The position numbers were made by a program, and so were the translations under genes. Below are positions 18,750 to 29,400 of a stretch of DNA of 64,000 bases, in pieces (position 1 is the first letter of the stretch; every line of letters begins with the position of its first letter). The stretch is from Prorocentrum cordatum. Its lineage: Eukaryota > Sar > Dinophyceae > Prorocentrales > Prorocentraceae. The notes below the pieces were generated by a model that was not told the origin of the DNA, searched no databases, and saw only the letters and a list, made by a program, of their open reading frames with translations. The DNA is taken from assembly GCA_963575745.1 (NCBI GenBank), contig CAUYUJ010004725.1:353087-417086 (forward strand), given 5' to 3'.

Positions 18750-20290
18750 GCGCGTCGGCGGGGGCCTACTACGGTTTCCCCCAAGAGTACCCAAAGTTCG
18801 ACCCTGACGAGGTTGGCCAACTGGTCGCCCTGGGCGACGCGCTGCCGGGGGCGGCCGGGTCGCTCGAGAAAGCCGCCGCGGCCCTGCGAGGGGTTTGGTG
18901 GGAAAAGCTCGGCTGCCACCTCAGGGGCATATCCGATGAGATTTTCGAGCCCCCCGAGGACAGGGCCCTCCTCAAGCACGCCCGGGAGATGGCCGAGGAG
19001 GGGGCGCGGGCGAGGTTCAGGGGTGCGCCGTCGCGCCCCAAGTGCCAAGGACCACCTGGACGAGTTCGCGAGTGCGCATTGGAAGGGCGCGGCCAAGGTA
19101 AGGGCCCTGTTGCGCGCTAGCGTTCGCGAGCACCTGCGCAGTAGAGCGGCGAGCGCCCCGATGGCGAGGGTGCCCATGCAGGACCCGGACCGCGCCACGA
19201 GCGACTAAGGCAGGCCGATCTGGGGCGGCAGCGCCCCGAACACGGGCTGCCCCAAAAGGCCGCCCGCCTGCAGACCGGTCGCGCCGCGAGGGCCTGGCGC
19301 GCATCATCCTGCGGCGGAAGGCCACGCTGCCCGGGGTCGAGCTCTACCTCGACAAGAAGGACGTCAAGGGCGCGTTCAGGTGAGCGGTGATGCACGAGAT
19401 GGGCGCTTGCATCTTCGGGGCCGACCTCGAGGGCGACAATTGGGGAGTGGCGGCGCTCATCGCAGCGGCCCACATGGCACTCGATTTCGGTTGGGCGGGC
19501 CGTCGAGGGGCGTGGGTGATATGGGCGCGGGTGGCAAAGTGCCACCACTCGGCCTATCGTCCGGCGGACGCACGCTGGGACGACACCGCCCCTTTCCACG
19601 GCTCGTTCTCGATGGAAGACCAGGTGCTGGTCGAGCCCGACATCGGCGCGAGCGCGGCCCAGAGCGGCGCGACCGCGCAGGAAGGCAGGAAGGCATGGGG
19701 ACACGCCTGGGCCCAGAGGCGGTCAACGAGGAGCAGGACCTGGAGGAGGGCGGCTGGGAGACCGAGAAAATCCTCCGGGGGCTGCTGCATCGGGAAACGG
19801 AAGGCACCATTGAAATGCCGGGCCCGAAGATAGAGAAGGCAGCCCACCTACTGGCGGGCGAAGCCTTGGACTACGGCCAGCAAGACATCCCCTGGAACTT
19901 CTGGGAGATCTATCGCGGCAATCAGCAGTGCTGGAGCCTGGTCATGCCCGCCATGCGCTGCTTGGCGGGCGCCACTGATGCCCTCGCGAGAGGACGTCCG
20001 AGGCGACTCGCCGGGCCGCGGGAGGGAGGGGGCAAGGGGGCGATGCTGTGGACCTCTTTCTGACAGGCCACTGAGGTGGCGCGCGTGCTGGCGGCGGACC
20101 GAGCTAAGTGGAAGTCGAGATTCGTGGAGGCGTTGTCGGGCATGCTGGGTCATCTGGGTAACGGGTGGCGCCGCGCTCAAGCGCATCGCGACTGTGGACT
20201 GGGTAGACTCCAAATGCGCGACCACTCTGCATGGAGTTCACAGGCGTTCTCCGCGAGGCCGCGGGGGTTGAGAAGGAGGAGGGGCTATCA
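18750..20290 (+). pseudogene. Reverse transcriptase of the tyrosine-recombinase element (copy B)
   Basis: The N-terminal part reads GAYYGFPQEYPKFDPDEVGQ (from 18757), and then RALLKHAREMAEEGARARF. The palm begins with ELYLDKKDVKGAFR at 19339-19380, with the first catalytic Asp, and TGA at 19381 where a Trp would be expected. It continues through MHEMGACIFGADLEG, AAHMALDFGWAG and MEDQVLVEPDIG at 19613-19648 (second acidic box). The connection region follows in a shifted frame with WETEKILRGLL and DIPWNFWEIYRGNQQ. TGA at about 20061 replaces the TGG present in copy A. The lesions make it inactive. Confidence 0.6.
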
Positions 20291-22180
20291 TAGCGATCGC
20301 AGAACTCATGAGTCATGAACCTCGCCACCTTCGCAGAGGAAGGCCGGCGCAGAAGGCCGGCGGGAGCAGGGCAGCATCATGCGCGGCGGCGACAACTTTA
20401 ACGTCCACTGCTGGCCCCCGAACAAGTGGGCCAGGACAGCCGCGCCAATTTCCTGATCGCTGCGGCTACGTGCCTGGAGGCGGTCTACGGCCTGGAGGTC
20501 GCCAGCGCGTACTTTCGCACCTACCACAACGTCGCGGCCGACACCTTCTTCCGCGTGGCCGAGGAGGAGGCCCAGGTGATCGCAGAACCGAGAGGCCGCG
20601 AGGTCGTCGACCTCGGGGACAGCTGGGCCAGGCACTTGGAGCGAGGTTGGCTCCATCGCGCGCTGACCTGGGAGGGTCAGAGCGACGCGGATGCAAAGGG
20701 GGAGCCGCGTCGCCCGCGAGAGCTCAGGATGGCCCCTGGCGAGGCGGTCGCGATCGTCGAGCGGCGCGGCGCGCTGGGGGCGCTGTGCAAGGCGGGGGCC
20801 AGACACGGTGCCGTCGCGTGGATGCAAGGAGCTGCCGGGGCCCCATCTCGGGGCCACGCGCTCCGGCCGCGGGGGATCGCCTGGCGGGCGGAGGGGCCGC
20901 GGACATCGCCGTGGCCAGCCTCGCGAACGACGGCGGCGAGAAGGCGGGCCCCTGGGCGGTCGCGCGATGGGGGGCACGCTAGCCACCTTTCGCCGCGCAG
21001 CCGCAATCTGATCGCTCAGCCGCGAGGACACAGCATGGAGCAGGCTGCAGAGGCGGCTCGGGGCGCGCTGGGCGCGCCCGCAGGACCCGCGCGGCGAGGT
21101 CGCCCGGATGCGCGCAGGCGTCTTGGAGGGCCAGGCGGGTCAGCAGGGGGCGGGCGGGCGGCGAGCAGGGATGCCTCCACGCGACAGCGGGGACAGATGG
21201 CGCGCGCGCGCTGCCTCTGCCCAGGAGGCCAATGGGACGAGCGCTTCTCCGCGCGCGGCCGGGGCCTCGCCCAGAAGCCCAAAGCGAGGCAGGGAGGCGA
21301 AGAGGCGAGGGGTGCCTCGCCACCTGCGCGCGAAGCTCCTTCCGGAGCCCACGGAGGAGAAATGGCCGCCCCCCCCCCCTCGCGCGCACCGATGGCGCCC
21401 TCGGTCAAAGCACAGCCTTGGCGCCTCCACCGGGCGTTTGAGGTCTGAGCGCCGGCGCTGCCAGAAGGAGGCCTCGGCCCTGGCGTCATCTGCGGCGGGG
21501 GGGAGACCCCGCCCTTCGCCAGCCAGCTCGAGGCCCGAGCCCAGCAGCAAGCCGTGGAGAGGGCGCAGGCTGCGAGGCAGCGAGTCGAGGAGGAGCATCC
21601 CCGCCAGCATGCGCGGGCAGCCAGCTCGCGGGAAGGAGGTGCGGCAGCGGCGGCAATGCCGGCGACTGAAGCGGGCGCAGCGGCGGCGGAGGAGCCCGCG
21701 GGCCTCCCTCGCCGGGCCCGATGGAGTTGGAGCTGCGCATGGGCGAAGCAACAGCAGCGGCCTCGCTGGGGCCCGGAGCCAGCATGCTACTCCTAGACAC
21801 ACTGCTGGAGGACCCGTTCGCAGACGTCAATCTTAAGTCGGGCCGGGCTGGGCCCTGATGCGGGGCCGCGGGACCGAGGGCGCTGCGGCCGCCAACGGGC
21901 GTTCGACTGGTGGGGCCAATGCCGCAGCGGAGGGCGGTTCTTGCACTGCTGCCGCACTTGCGAGTGCACGGGTGGCAAGAGGCACGGGCCGGCGCTGCGA
22001 CGCCGCGCGCGGCTCGGGAGCGGTTTCCCTGGGGGGGGGGGGGGCGCCGCGCCGGGCAGCGGAGGAGCGGCCAGCTCACGCTGGCGCAGAGCTCGCGAGG
22101 CGCCAGAGGATGAGAACTGGGGAAGATGGGCGCCCGGAGGGCCCACCCCGGCCGAGGAGGCGGCAGCGGCGGCGGCGGCG
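19431..22180 (+). repeat. Copy B: duplicate of 1-2157 plus 13614-14237 (empty site)
   Basis: Continuous here, interrupted by the transposon in copy A. The equivalent of the insertion point is at 21560-21561. The copies share frameshifts in RT but differ at some stops and one 27-base indel. Confidence 0.88.
20400..20720 (+). pseudogene. RNase H-like domain (copy B)
   Basis: Reads FLIAAATCLEAVYGLEVASA and YFRTYHNVAADTFFRVAEEE within the frame opening at 20426. The Tyr-His-Asn followed by Ala-Asp resembles the last catalytic block of RNase H in this retroelement type. The upstream Asp-containing strand (GDNFNVHCW) is in another frame at about 20390-20415. Copy A carries an additional 27 bases just after the domain. 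Confidence 0.45.
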
Positions 22181-23300
22181 GCTACGACAGCAGGGGAACA
22201 ACCAGTATAGCCGCGGCAGCATCAGCCAGGCGCCCGCGCCTCACCCCCGGCTGCCCCCGCTAACGCAGCGCCCCCGGCGAGCGACGGCGCCCGGCAAGTA
22301 CGCTGGCGCGGGGTGGGCCGTGGGAGCGGCGAGAATGATGGGCGCGGCCTCTCCGCTGACCCACCCGGAGGTGGAGCGTCTGCGGCCGCCGCCCGACGGC
22401 TGCCAGCAGCTGTCGAAGGAGGAGGTGGCCCAGCCGAGACGCGAGGAGAAGGGGGCGAGGCGCGCGGCCGCGGCGGCCGCGGCAGAGCTGGCAGAAACAG
22501 CAGGGCGGCGCGAGCAGGAGGACCAGCAGCAGGGAGAGATGCCGAAGACGCGCAATAATGAAGCGCCCGTCATCTGGCAGCGCGCGAGGACCCCTCCGGC
22601 CGGGATCAAGGCGGAACCTGAGTCGGAGGAGGAGGACGTGGAGGTCGCGACGCCCGTGGGCCCGCCGAGCGCCACGAGCTCGATCGCGAGGGTTGCTGCT
22701 GCCGCGAGGAGCGCCGCGAGCCCTCGTCCGGGGGCTGCTGCTGGCGCGAGGCGCGGAGAGCGCGCCGCCGCTGGAGGGGCGGCGTGGGCGGGGTCCGACA
22801 GCCACGAGGGGCGGCGCGATGGCCGGGGGGGGCAGGGGGGCAGCTCGACGAGCACCAAGGCCCCCCCCCAAGGCAGGCGCAGCCACGCGACCGCTCCATG
22901 CGGGGCCAGGCCGCTGATGGGGATCGCGCGCAGCTACCGGGGCCTGGCGCGACGCATCCAGGCGCGGCAGGAGGACGCAGCGCTCGCCGAGCGAGGTTTC
23001 AGCCCTGCGCCCCAGGCCCGAGGAGAGGTCGAGAAGAGGAGGGGGAGGTCGAGGTCGGAGGGCCGCGGGCGCAGGGAAGCGGCGCTGTCGGCGCGCCCGC
23101 GCACAGGCCGCAGGCGCGCAAGCGCCCCTGCGCGCCGGGCCCCGCCCCCGGTTCCGGACAGGAGAGAGCTTGGACAGGGGAGCAGGGGGGATCCGGACTG
23201 CAAGCGGGGCGCCGACGGGGCAAGCGGGGGGGGGGGCGAGCCGCGGCCGGAGGACGGCCCCGGCTCGCCGAGGCCCCCCCGCCCCCTTGCCCGCCGCGCG
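21000..23300 (+). other. GC-rich low-complexity section of the retroelement
   Basis: Frames are Arg/Ala/Gly/Pro-rich and mutually open because of composition. The longest, 21858-23412 on +, is included mainly because it runs into the Cys cluster below. A G run of 12 lies at about 22030-22041. No domain recognised. Confidence 0.4.
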
Positions 23301-23412
23301 GAATGCCAGGACTGGGGGCACGAGGCGCGACGCGGATGCGAGAGGTGCGGGGGCGTGGTCTGCGAAGGCTTCCACGAGGAGGAGCGCGGCCGCGACCGCC
23401 CGAGGTGCCAGT
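23301..23412 (+). pseudogene. Cysteine-cluster segment (possible zinc finger)
   Basis: Reads CQDWGHEARRGCERCGGVVC and then EGFHEEERGRDRPRC before a stop at 23412. Six Cys and two His in about 35 residues suggest a small treble-clef or knuckle zinc site. It lies in the pol region, upstream of the recombinase. Confidence 0.5.
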
Positions 23413-23576
23413 GATCCGCGCTGGGCGCGCTGAGCGAAAGCGGGTCCGAGGCGGGCAGGAGGGTCGCAAACGAGGAGGCGCAGAGCAGCGAGCAGGACAG
23501 CCCGCCAAGTGGTGGGGGCCCGACGAGCAGGAAGGGGCGGTCGCCGCCGTCCAGTCCGCAAGAGGCAGAAGGCAGG

Positions 23577-24270
23577 GTGTTAGAGCCCCTGCCCATGCCT
23601 GACTCGGAGCGCAGGAGCCCCGAGGAGGAGGCTGCCACCAGACTGGCAGCGCTGAGGGCACGCGCGGTGAGGATCGACCGGGAGGCCCAGGGCTCAGCGG
23701 GGCCAGGAGCCGCGGGCGGCATCGACCCAGCGTCCCCGCGGCGCTACCTGGAGCACACGGAGGGCGAGGCGTCGAACGGCCTCGGGGCATACCTGGCGCC
23801 GCTGGCCCGGAGGAGTCGGGGCGACAGCAGGCGCAGCAGGCCCCTGGAGCGAGAGGTGGCGCAGGCGCAGCTGGAGCGGCTGGTCAAAATATGGGAGATA
23901 GGGGTACCCCGAGCAGAGGGCAGGCCGGCTGGACCGGGCTCGCGCGGCGCTGATGCCAAAGGAAGCAGAGGGGCGCAGGGCGGAAGTTAACGCAAAAGGC
24001 GCGAACGTTGAGCCGACGGTCAGCCAGCCGGCCAACCTTCTGGGGCCGGGGGGCCGTGCTCGCCAACGCCGAGCCCGACGACCTGATCTTCGCGGACCTG
24101 AAGACGCCAGAGGACTGGGGGAATGCCAAGCTGGAGATCATCCTGGACACGCTGGCAGGCCCCGCCATCAAGTCCTACAGCCTGGGATGGCGCTGCCGGT
24201 CACTCTTCTGCAAAGCGCGCGGCGCTGGCCCGCCGCGGGAGGTCGCCGCGTCTAACAGAAGGGCGGAGGA
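23577..24270 (+). pseudogene. Unassigned segment upstream of the recombinase
   Basis: From 23577 a frame reads SEPDSERR-type acidic/basic text with REVAQAQLERLVKIWEIGVP, then in another frame DLIFADLKTPEDWGNAKLEI and ILDTLAGPAIKSYSLGWRC (24080-24200). It looks protein-like but is not recognised. It could be a linker or the N-terminal core-binding part of the recombinase. Confidence 0.35.
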
Positions 24271-24279
24271 GGAGCTGCC

Positions 24280-25100
24280 ACTGGACTTCGCGCGCACTTG
24301 TCGAGGCGTGGGCTCGAGAAGGCAGGCGCGATCAAGCAGCGTCTCAGCGCTGTGAGGGCGCAGCGCCCGGCGCCGGGCATGGGCGGCCTCGCGGCGGGGG
24401 CAGGGCGACTCTGGATGGCGATCGACGGGTTCAGGCGGCGCGACGGGGCGCCCGCGAGTAAGAAGCCCGTCGCGCCTCGCACGCGCGGCGGATCGGGGAG
24501 GAGTTGCAGCCGGAGAAGTCGCGCGCAGGAGCGGCATTGTGGGCGGCAGTCGCCACGGGCTACTTATTCCTGCCGCGGGCCAGCGAAAGCGTGTCGAGCG
24601 ACCAGAACGGCTACACGGGCAACAAGGGCTTGCGCGAGTTGACGTCGCGCCGAAGGCAGCGGGCGAGCCACGCGGCGGCTGGCGAGCGGCGGGCGAGGCG
24701 GTCGGCAAGACCCGGGCCAGCAAGACCGACCAGCACAACCGCGGGGAGCGGCGCAACCGCCCCAAGGACGAGGCGACCGCAGAGACGGAGGCGGAGGCCC
24801 ACATCTGCGCCGTGGAGGCCGCGACCGCCTACAGAGGATGGGCGAGGGAGCGGCTCTCGGGCTGCAGGATACACGGCCCGCTGTTCGCGCGCGACGACGA
24901 CCGGCTGGTGGCCGGGCGGGCGCCCAGCGGGCGGCGACGCAGGCGGCGATGGCAGAGGCAGCCGACCCGAACGACCTGGGTTCCCGCAGCTTGAGGATCG
25001 GCGGCGCGTAAGCCCTGCGCTCAGAGTGCAACGGTACGGCGCCGGTGCAGCGGCAGGGGCGCTGGAACAGCGATGCCTTCCCAGGGGTATCCCTGGGGGG
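24280..25100 (+). pseudogene. Tyrosine recombinase (decayed)
   Basis: The N-terminal SAM-like part reads LWMAIDGFRRRDGAPASKKP (24410-24470). Box A follows as AALWAAVATGYLFLPRASES at 24532-24591, with the conserved Arg before Ala-Ser-Glu. Then come SKTDQHNRGERRN (about 24720-24755) and box II, SLRIGGA, a stop (TAA near 25008), then ALRSECNGTAPVQRQGRWNS up to about 25065. The SLR..GGA..AL and QR.GRW pattern is that of tyrosine recombinases; the first His of the HxLR motif is Arg here. Two frameshifts and one stop make it inactive. Confidence 0.65.
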
Positions 25101-25160
25101 CGAGGGGCGTGGCGCAGGGCGTGGCAAGCAGCATGGCGGCCGCCGACCTGGCCATGGTCT

Positions 25161-25525
25161 GAGGAGGTGCTGGGCGGCGGCGGATAAGAGCCCAGATGCT
25201 CAGTGCGCAGGGGCAGACCCATGGGCTGCGGCGCGGGAGCGAGGCCCGTGAGGCTTGGAGAGGCGCTGCTCAGTCGGGCGTTGCAGGCGCCAGAATATGT
25301 CAGGAGTGCTTGGTATCGCCGGGCCCGGCACCCCCTCTATAATGCAGGCGGGGGCTCTGGAGGGGGGCCCCGCGGCCCGCAGAGAGGCGGAACGCATGGG
25401 AGCTCAGGGGGGATCAGTGGCCCGCGCTGCGCGCGGCCACGAAGCTCGCGCCACGCGGCCAGGCGACGGCCGCAGGCGCCCGCAGGGCAGGAGGGAAAGA
25501 GCGTTTTCCCCCCCGCCTAATGTCT
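25161..25525. other. Region between retroelement and LINE
   Basis: GC-rich. No gene or repeat recognised. Confidence 0.4.
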
Positions 25526-25610
25526 GAAGAGAAGGAGGTGAGGAGGAGGAGGAGGAGGAGGATGAGGAGGGGGAGGGAGAAGGGGGGGGAGGAGGAGGAG
25601 GATGATGATG
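25526..25610. repeat. GGA/GAT purine tract at the LINE 3' side
   Basis: GAGGAGG repeats, then GATGATGATGA. On the LINE strand this reads TCATCATCATCCTCC and may be the microsatellite-like 3' tail of the element or the target tract. Confidence 0.6.
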
Positions 25611-25689
25611 ACACGCCCGCGGACGCGGGTCGCCCCCTCGGGGGCCGCCGCGCACGAGCGCCCGCGGCCGCGGGCACTCAGCGCGGCAC

Positions 25690-26480
25690 TCAGCGCCTGC
25701 GACTCGTCGGGCGCTGCCAGAGCCGCTGCGGCCTAACCCCTCGCCGCGCAGGGGGTAGTGCGGCTGGGGCGGCGCGCCCCAGCCGCCTCCGCGCCGCCCC
25801 TGGGAGGCACCTCCAGGGCCACAGGCGCCGTGCAGGAGGTACTCCACGTAGTACCCCTCGTATGAGCGTCAGCTGCTCCCTGCGTCTCGACAGGTGCTGC
25901 CCACATCCGCTGCGGCCTAACCCCTCGCCGCGCAGGGGAAAGGCGGCTAGGGCAGGTCGCCCCAGCCGCCTCCGCGCCGCCCCTGGGTGACACGTCCAGG
26001 GCCACTGGCGCTGCACAGGGAGTGCTCCGCGTAGTGCCCCGCGTCGCGACGCCAGCATCTCCCTGTGACTCGTGGGGCGCTGCCATGCGCCACCGCGGCC
26101 TAACCCCTCGCCGCGCAGGGGACATGCGGTGTGGGCAGAGCGCCCCAGCAGTCTCCGCGCCGCCCCTGGGGGAAACATCCAGGGCCACAGGCGCTGTGCA
26201 GGCCGTACTCCGCGTAGTACCCCGCACGCCGCCCCTGGGAGACACATCCAGGGCCACAGGCTCTGTGCAGGGAGTACTCCTCATAGCGCCCCTCGTCGTA
26301 GCATCGGCAACGCCCTGTAACGTGTCGGGCGCTGCCGCCATCCGCTGCGGCCTAACCCCTCGCCGCGCAGGGGAAAGGCGGCTAGGGTGGATCACCCCAG
26401 CCGCCTCCGCGCCGCCCCTGGGAGACACATCCAGGGCCACAGGCGCTGTGCAGGCTGTACTCCACGTAGTACCCCACCTC
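25690..26480 (-). repeat. Tandem repeat of about 183 bp across the end of ORF2
   Basis: The anchor GCGGCCTAACCCCTCGCCGC recurs at about 25729, 25913, 26096 and 26347. Spacing is 183-184 bases, with one longer or rearranged unit between 26100 and 26350. In ORF2 this gives repeats of SPARRGVRPQRM and PVALDVSPRGGAEAAGA. The array runs past the stop at 25733, so the protein end falls within a repeat unit. Confidence 0.8.
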
Positions 26481-29400
26481 GTAACGCCATTAGCTTCCTG
26501 GAGTGCGCCCTCAGACGCAGCTCTCCGACCACGTTGCCCCTGGCTGGGCGCCGCCATGCCTATTGGCTCGGCTCTTCTTCTCGAAGAACTCCTCGTAGTG
26601 CTTGCCACCGCAGCCGCTTCCTGGCCTCGGAGGCTGCCCGTGTTCTCTGCGCGGTCTCGAGCAGCATGGTTCCCGCTGTGGTTGCCGCTGAGCGCCTGGG
26701 CGCCCATGATTGCCTTCAACGTCTGCTTCTCGAGATCCCCGCTTGCCCTTCCCATGGGATTCGGCCCATGGTCCTTCTGCCCGCTCTCAGCTCGTCGTCC
26801 CGATGCCGCCTGAAAGAGTGCCCAGAGACTTGGCTGCCTTGCTCGTCCTCTCTGCTGCGCACCTCCATCATTCGGTTGAGGCCCTGCTCCTGCCTCCTTT
26901 CCGCCGCGACCGCTCGGCTGGGGCCCTGCTCCTGCCCCCTTTCCGACGCGGTCCCTGGCGAGACCGACGTCTCCGTCATGTGGTTGAGGCCCTGCTCCTG
27001 CCTCCTTTCCACCTTCGCTGCTCGGATGAGGCCCTGCTCCTGCCTCCTTTCCGTCTTGGCTGCAGCGTGCGCCGTCATCATCACCGACTCCGTCTTCAGC
27101 GACTGCGGGTAGGTGATCGCCATGCTGTTGTACCACGGGGGGCATTCCATTGACTTGGCGACACTGATGTGCCTCAGGCGCGCTGGCCGCCAAGGACTCA
27201 GTGGGCGCCCCCGCTCCCATGCATGCACTACCCCCTTGTTGAGGATCTCCATGTCGCGTGCGTCCGAGTATCGTGTTGTTGTCATCGTCCTGCTCGCGCT
27301 TTGCCTTTTCCTTTGCCTTTATTCTTTCCATCATTGCTGCCATCTTGTGCTCGTACCCCGTGACCTCCGCCAACGCCACAGGTCGGCTGACACAGGTCTT
27401 CGAGACTATCGGGGGCAGGGTCATGGCCATGAGCTTGCACAGGGGGATCGTCAAGTCCATGTGCCTCGCCAGCGTCTTGTGTGGGCCTAAGCCCCGCCGT
27501 AGATTCGTCAGAACTTCTATGCCTTGTCTGGTTGGTGGCTTGCACTGCCTTCGGAGTTTCTGCCGTCGACGTTGTTGTGCCCATGCACCGCAGCCTACGC
27601 AGACAAAGACCGTGGGCACCGCGTCGTCGCTGAGCCCGTCACCCTTCTGGTTCACCGCCACGAGGTGATGTCCGAGTGGTTGGTTGAGGAAAGCCTTGAG
27701 GAAGGTAGGGGTGCCAGCGCAGCCATTGAGCATAACTTCCATCCCTGGGCTGTTGAGCTTCAAGCACGCCTTGCATTGAAGACCGAAACTTCCTTCCTCC
27801 CGCTGGTGCCATCCATCGGCGCGCGTACTCCTTACCCTCTTGACTTGGGCAGCTCTCCTTGTCCATCGCTCTTGCCCATCACGATCAAACAAGGGTAGCA
27901 CGGCCGCTACCAACTGCGCGAAATGTTTGATCCTCACAGTGGCCGTGTCGATAGCCATCGCGAAATCCTCGCTGATGGTTGCATGCATCGCCGCACCAGC
28001 TTTGGCTCGAACGTCCGCATAAACATTGGCATCTGTGATCCTCCTTGTGGCCACATCCAGGCCAGCATACTCCGCTCCCGAACGGTGTGCCTTCACGTGC
28101 GTCACACTGCGGAGGAAATGGAATCCAGGAAGGCTCTGAGCAAACATGGCCACGCACGCGTATGCCGACTTGGACCGTAACTGCTGCTCGTGCGTGAGAG
28201 CCGCCAGTCTGACCGTGCCCATGAAGTCCGCGTATCCGTTGGTAGGTCGGTCTGCCACCTGTCCTGTGTACGCGTAGGCTAAATACTCTGCCATCGCCGA
28301 GGATTGCGGAAGCGAAGCTGGCACTGGTGCGTGCATCGTACATAGTACTTTGTCCGAATGTGGATCCATTAACGCGATAGCCCATCCAGCACGTTGTAGC
28401 TTCAGGATATCTGGCTTCGTGCAGCTCCCGTCGAAAGAAAGCTCCATCTCCAAATCCGTCTCAGCCAGCACTGTCGCAGCCATGGTCTCGGGCGTGCAAT
28501 CGAAATCGTTGCCATCACCGTCGAGAATCACGCTGCCAGTGCCTAGTTGCATTTCAGGGGTTTCCCACTCAGGATATGCGAAAGCCCCTTGGGTGACGAC
28601 ACGATCATCTGGCGCTTGGCGTAGCTCCTGAAGGAACGACTCGGGGATTCCAGCTTCATGTCGTGCTTCCACGACTTCTGGACGAGTGCACTCCGCCAGC
28701 CTATGCACCAGCGTGTCCTCGTCCCCACACTCGCACTTGCCGTCCGTTAGGTATCCTTTCTCCTTCGCTTTTTGACGTGTCCATACTCCATCACAAGCGC
28801 AGTTCATGATACAGAATTTCTGGTATTTGTTGAACTTCCTGGACTTGACGTGTCGCCGAAGGATATCGAAGGTGACTCGTGTGTAAGGCTGCATGTCCCA
28901 CTTCTCCGCAAGTGCCTTCTCATGCTGCACTGCTGGGCCTTGCCGCAACATCATTTCAAGAAGGCCAGGGGTGAGTTGCCCCACATGCACCTCATCGCCT
29001 CGATGGTTGATCCAGAGGCACCCTGTACGCGTTTGCCACCCAGCTCGTTGTACTGAGAATGCTGCACGCTGAAGGGGACCACGTGTTTTACTCCACTGCT
29101 TGACTTCTCCAGGTTCGGTAACTGCCCTTCTCCACCAAGCTTCCAGCAATTCAAATGGAACAGCTGCGGTATCAGGCCTGGCTGTGGCGGCCCATGCCAT
29201 CCTTGACCATTGGAGGGCAGGAGCCAGTGCTTGGGTGGCAGCGGGGTCGCCTAGCAGCACCAGCTTCGCGCTCGCGGAGGTGCCGCCGTGGTTGGGCTTA
29301 ACGTGCTTGTTGTACTCCCGCCTTAACTGCAGTAGCTCCACGTCGTTAACCCCGTTGACCTCCACCCCGAACGTGTATGCAGGCCTCGCACCAACGCGGT

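Larger units (their letters stand above)
14795..25160 (+). mobile_element. Decayed tyrosine-recombinase retroelement (DIRS-like organisation)
   Basis: In order on +: a gag-like part (14795-16176), unassigned sequence, a methyltransferase-like module (17600-18480), RT (18750-20290), an RNase H-like part (20400-20700), a long low-complexity part with a Cys cluster (to 23412) and a tyrosine recombinase (24280-25100). RT plus RNase H plus a tyrosine recombinase in place of an integrase is the mark of DIRS-type elements, some of which also carry a methyltransferase. Every domain is interrupted. I see no inverted or split terminal repeats, so the outer limits are approximate. Confidence 0.6.

Noticed and set aside
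26022-27490. + strand frames opposite LINE ORF2
   Set aside because: Antisense to a frame with complete RT and RNase H motifs.
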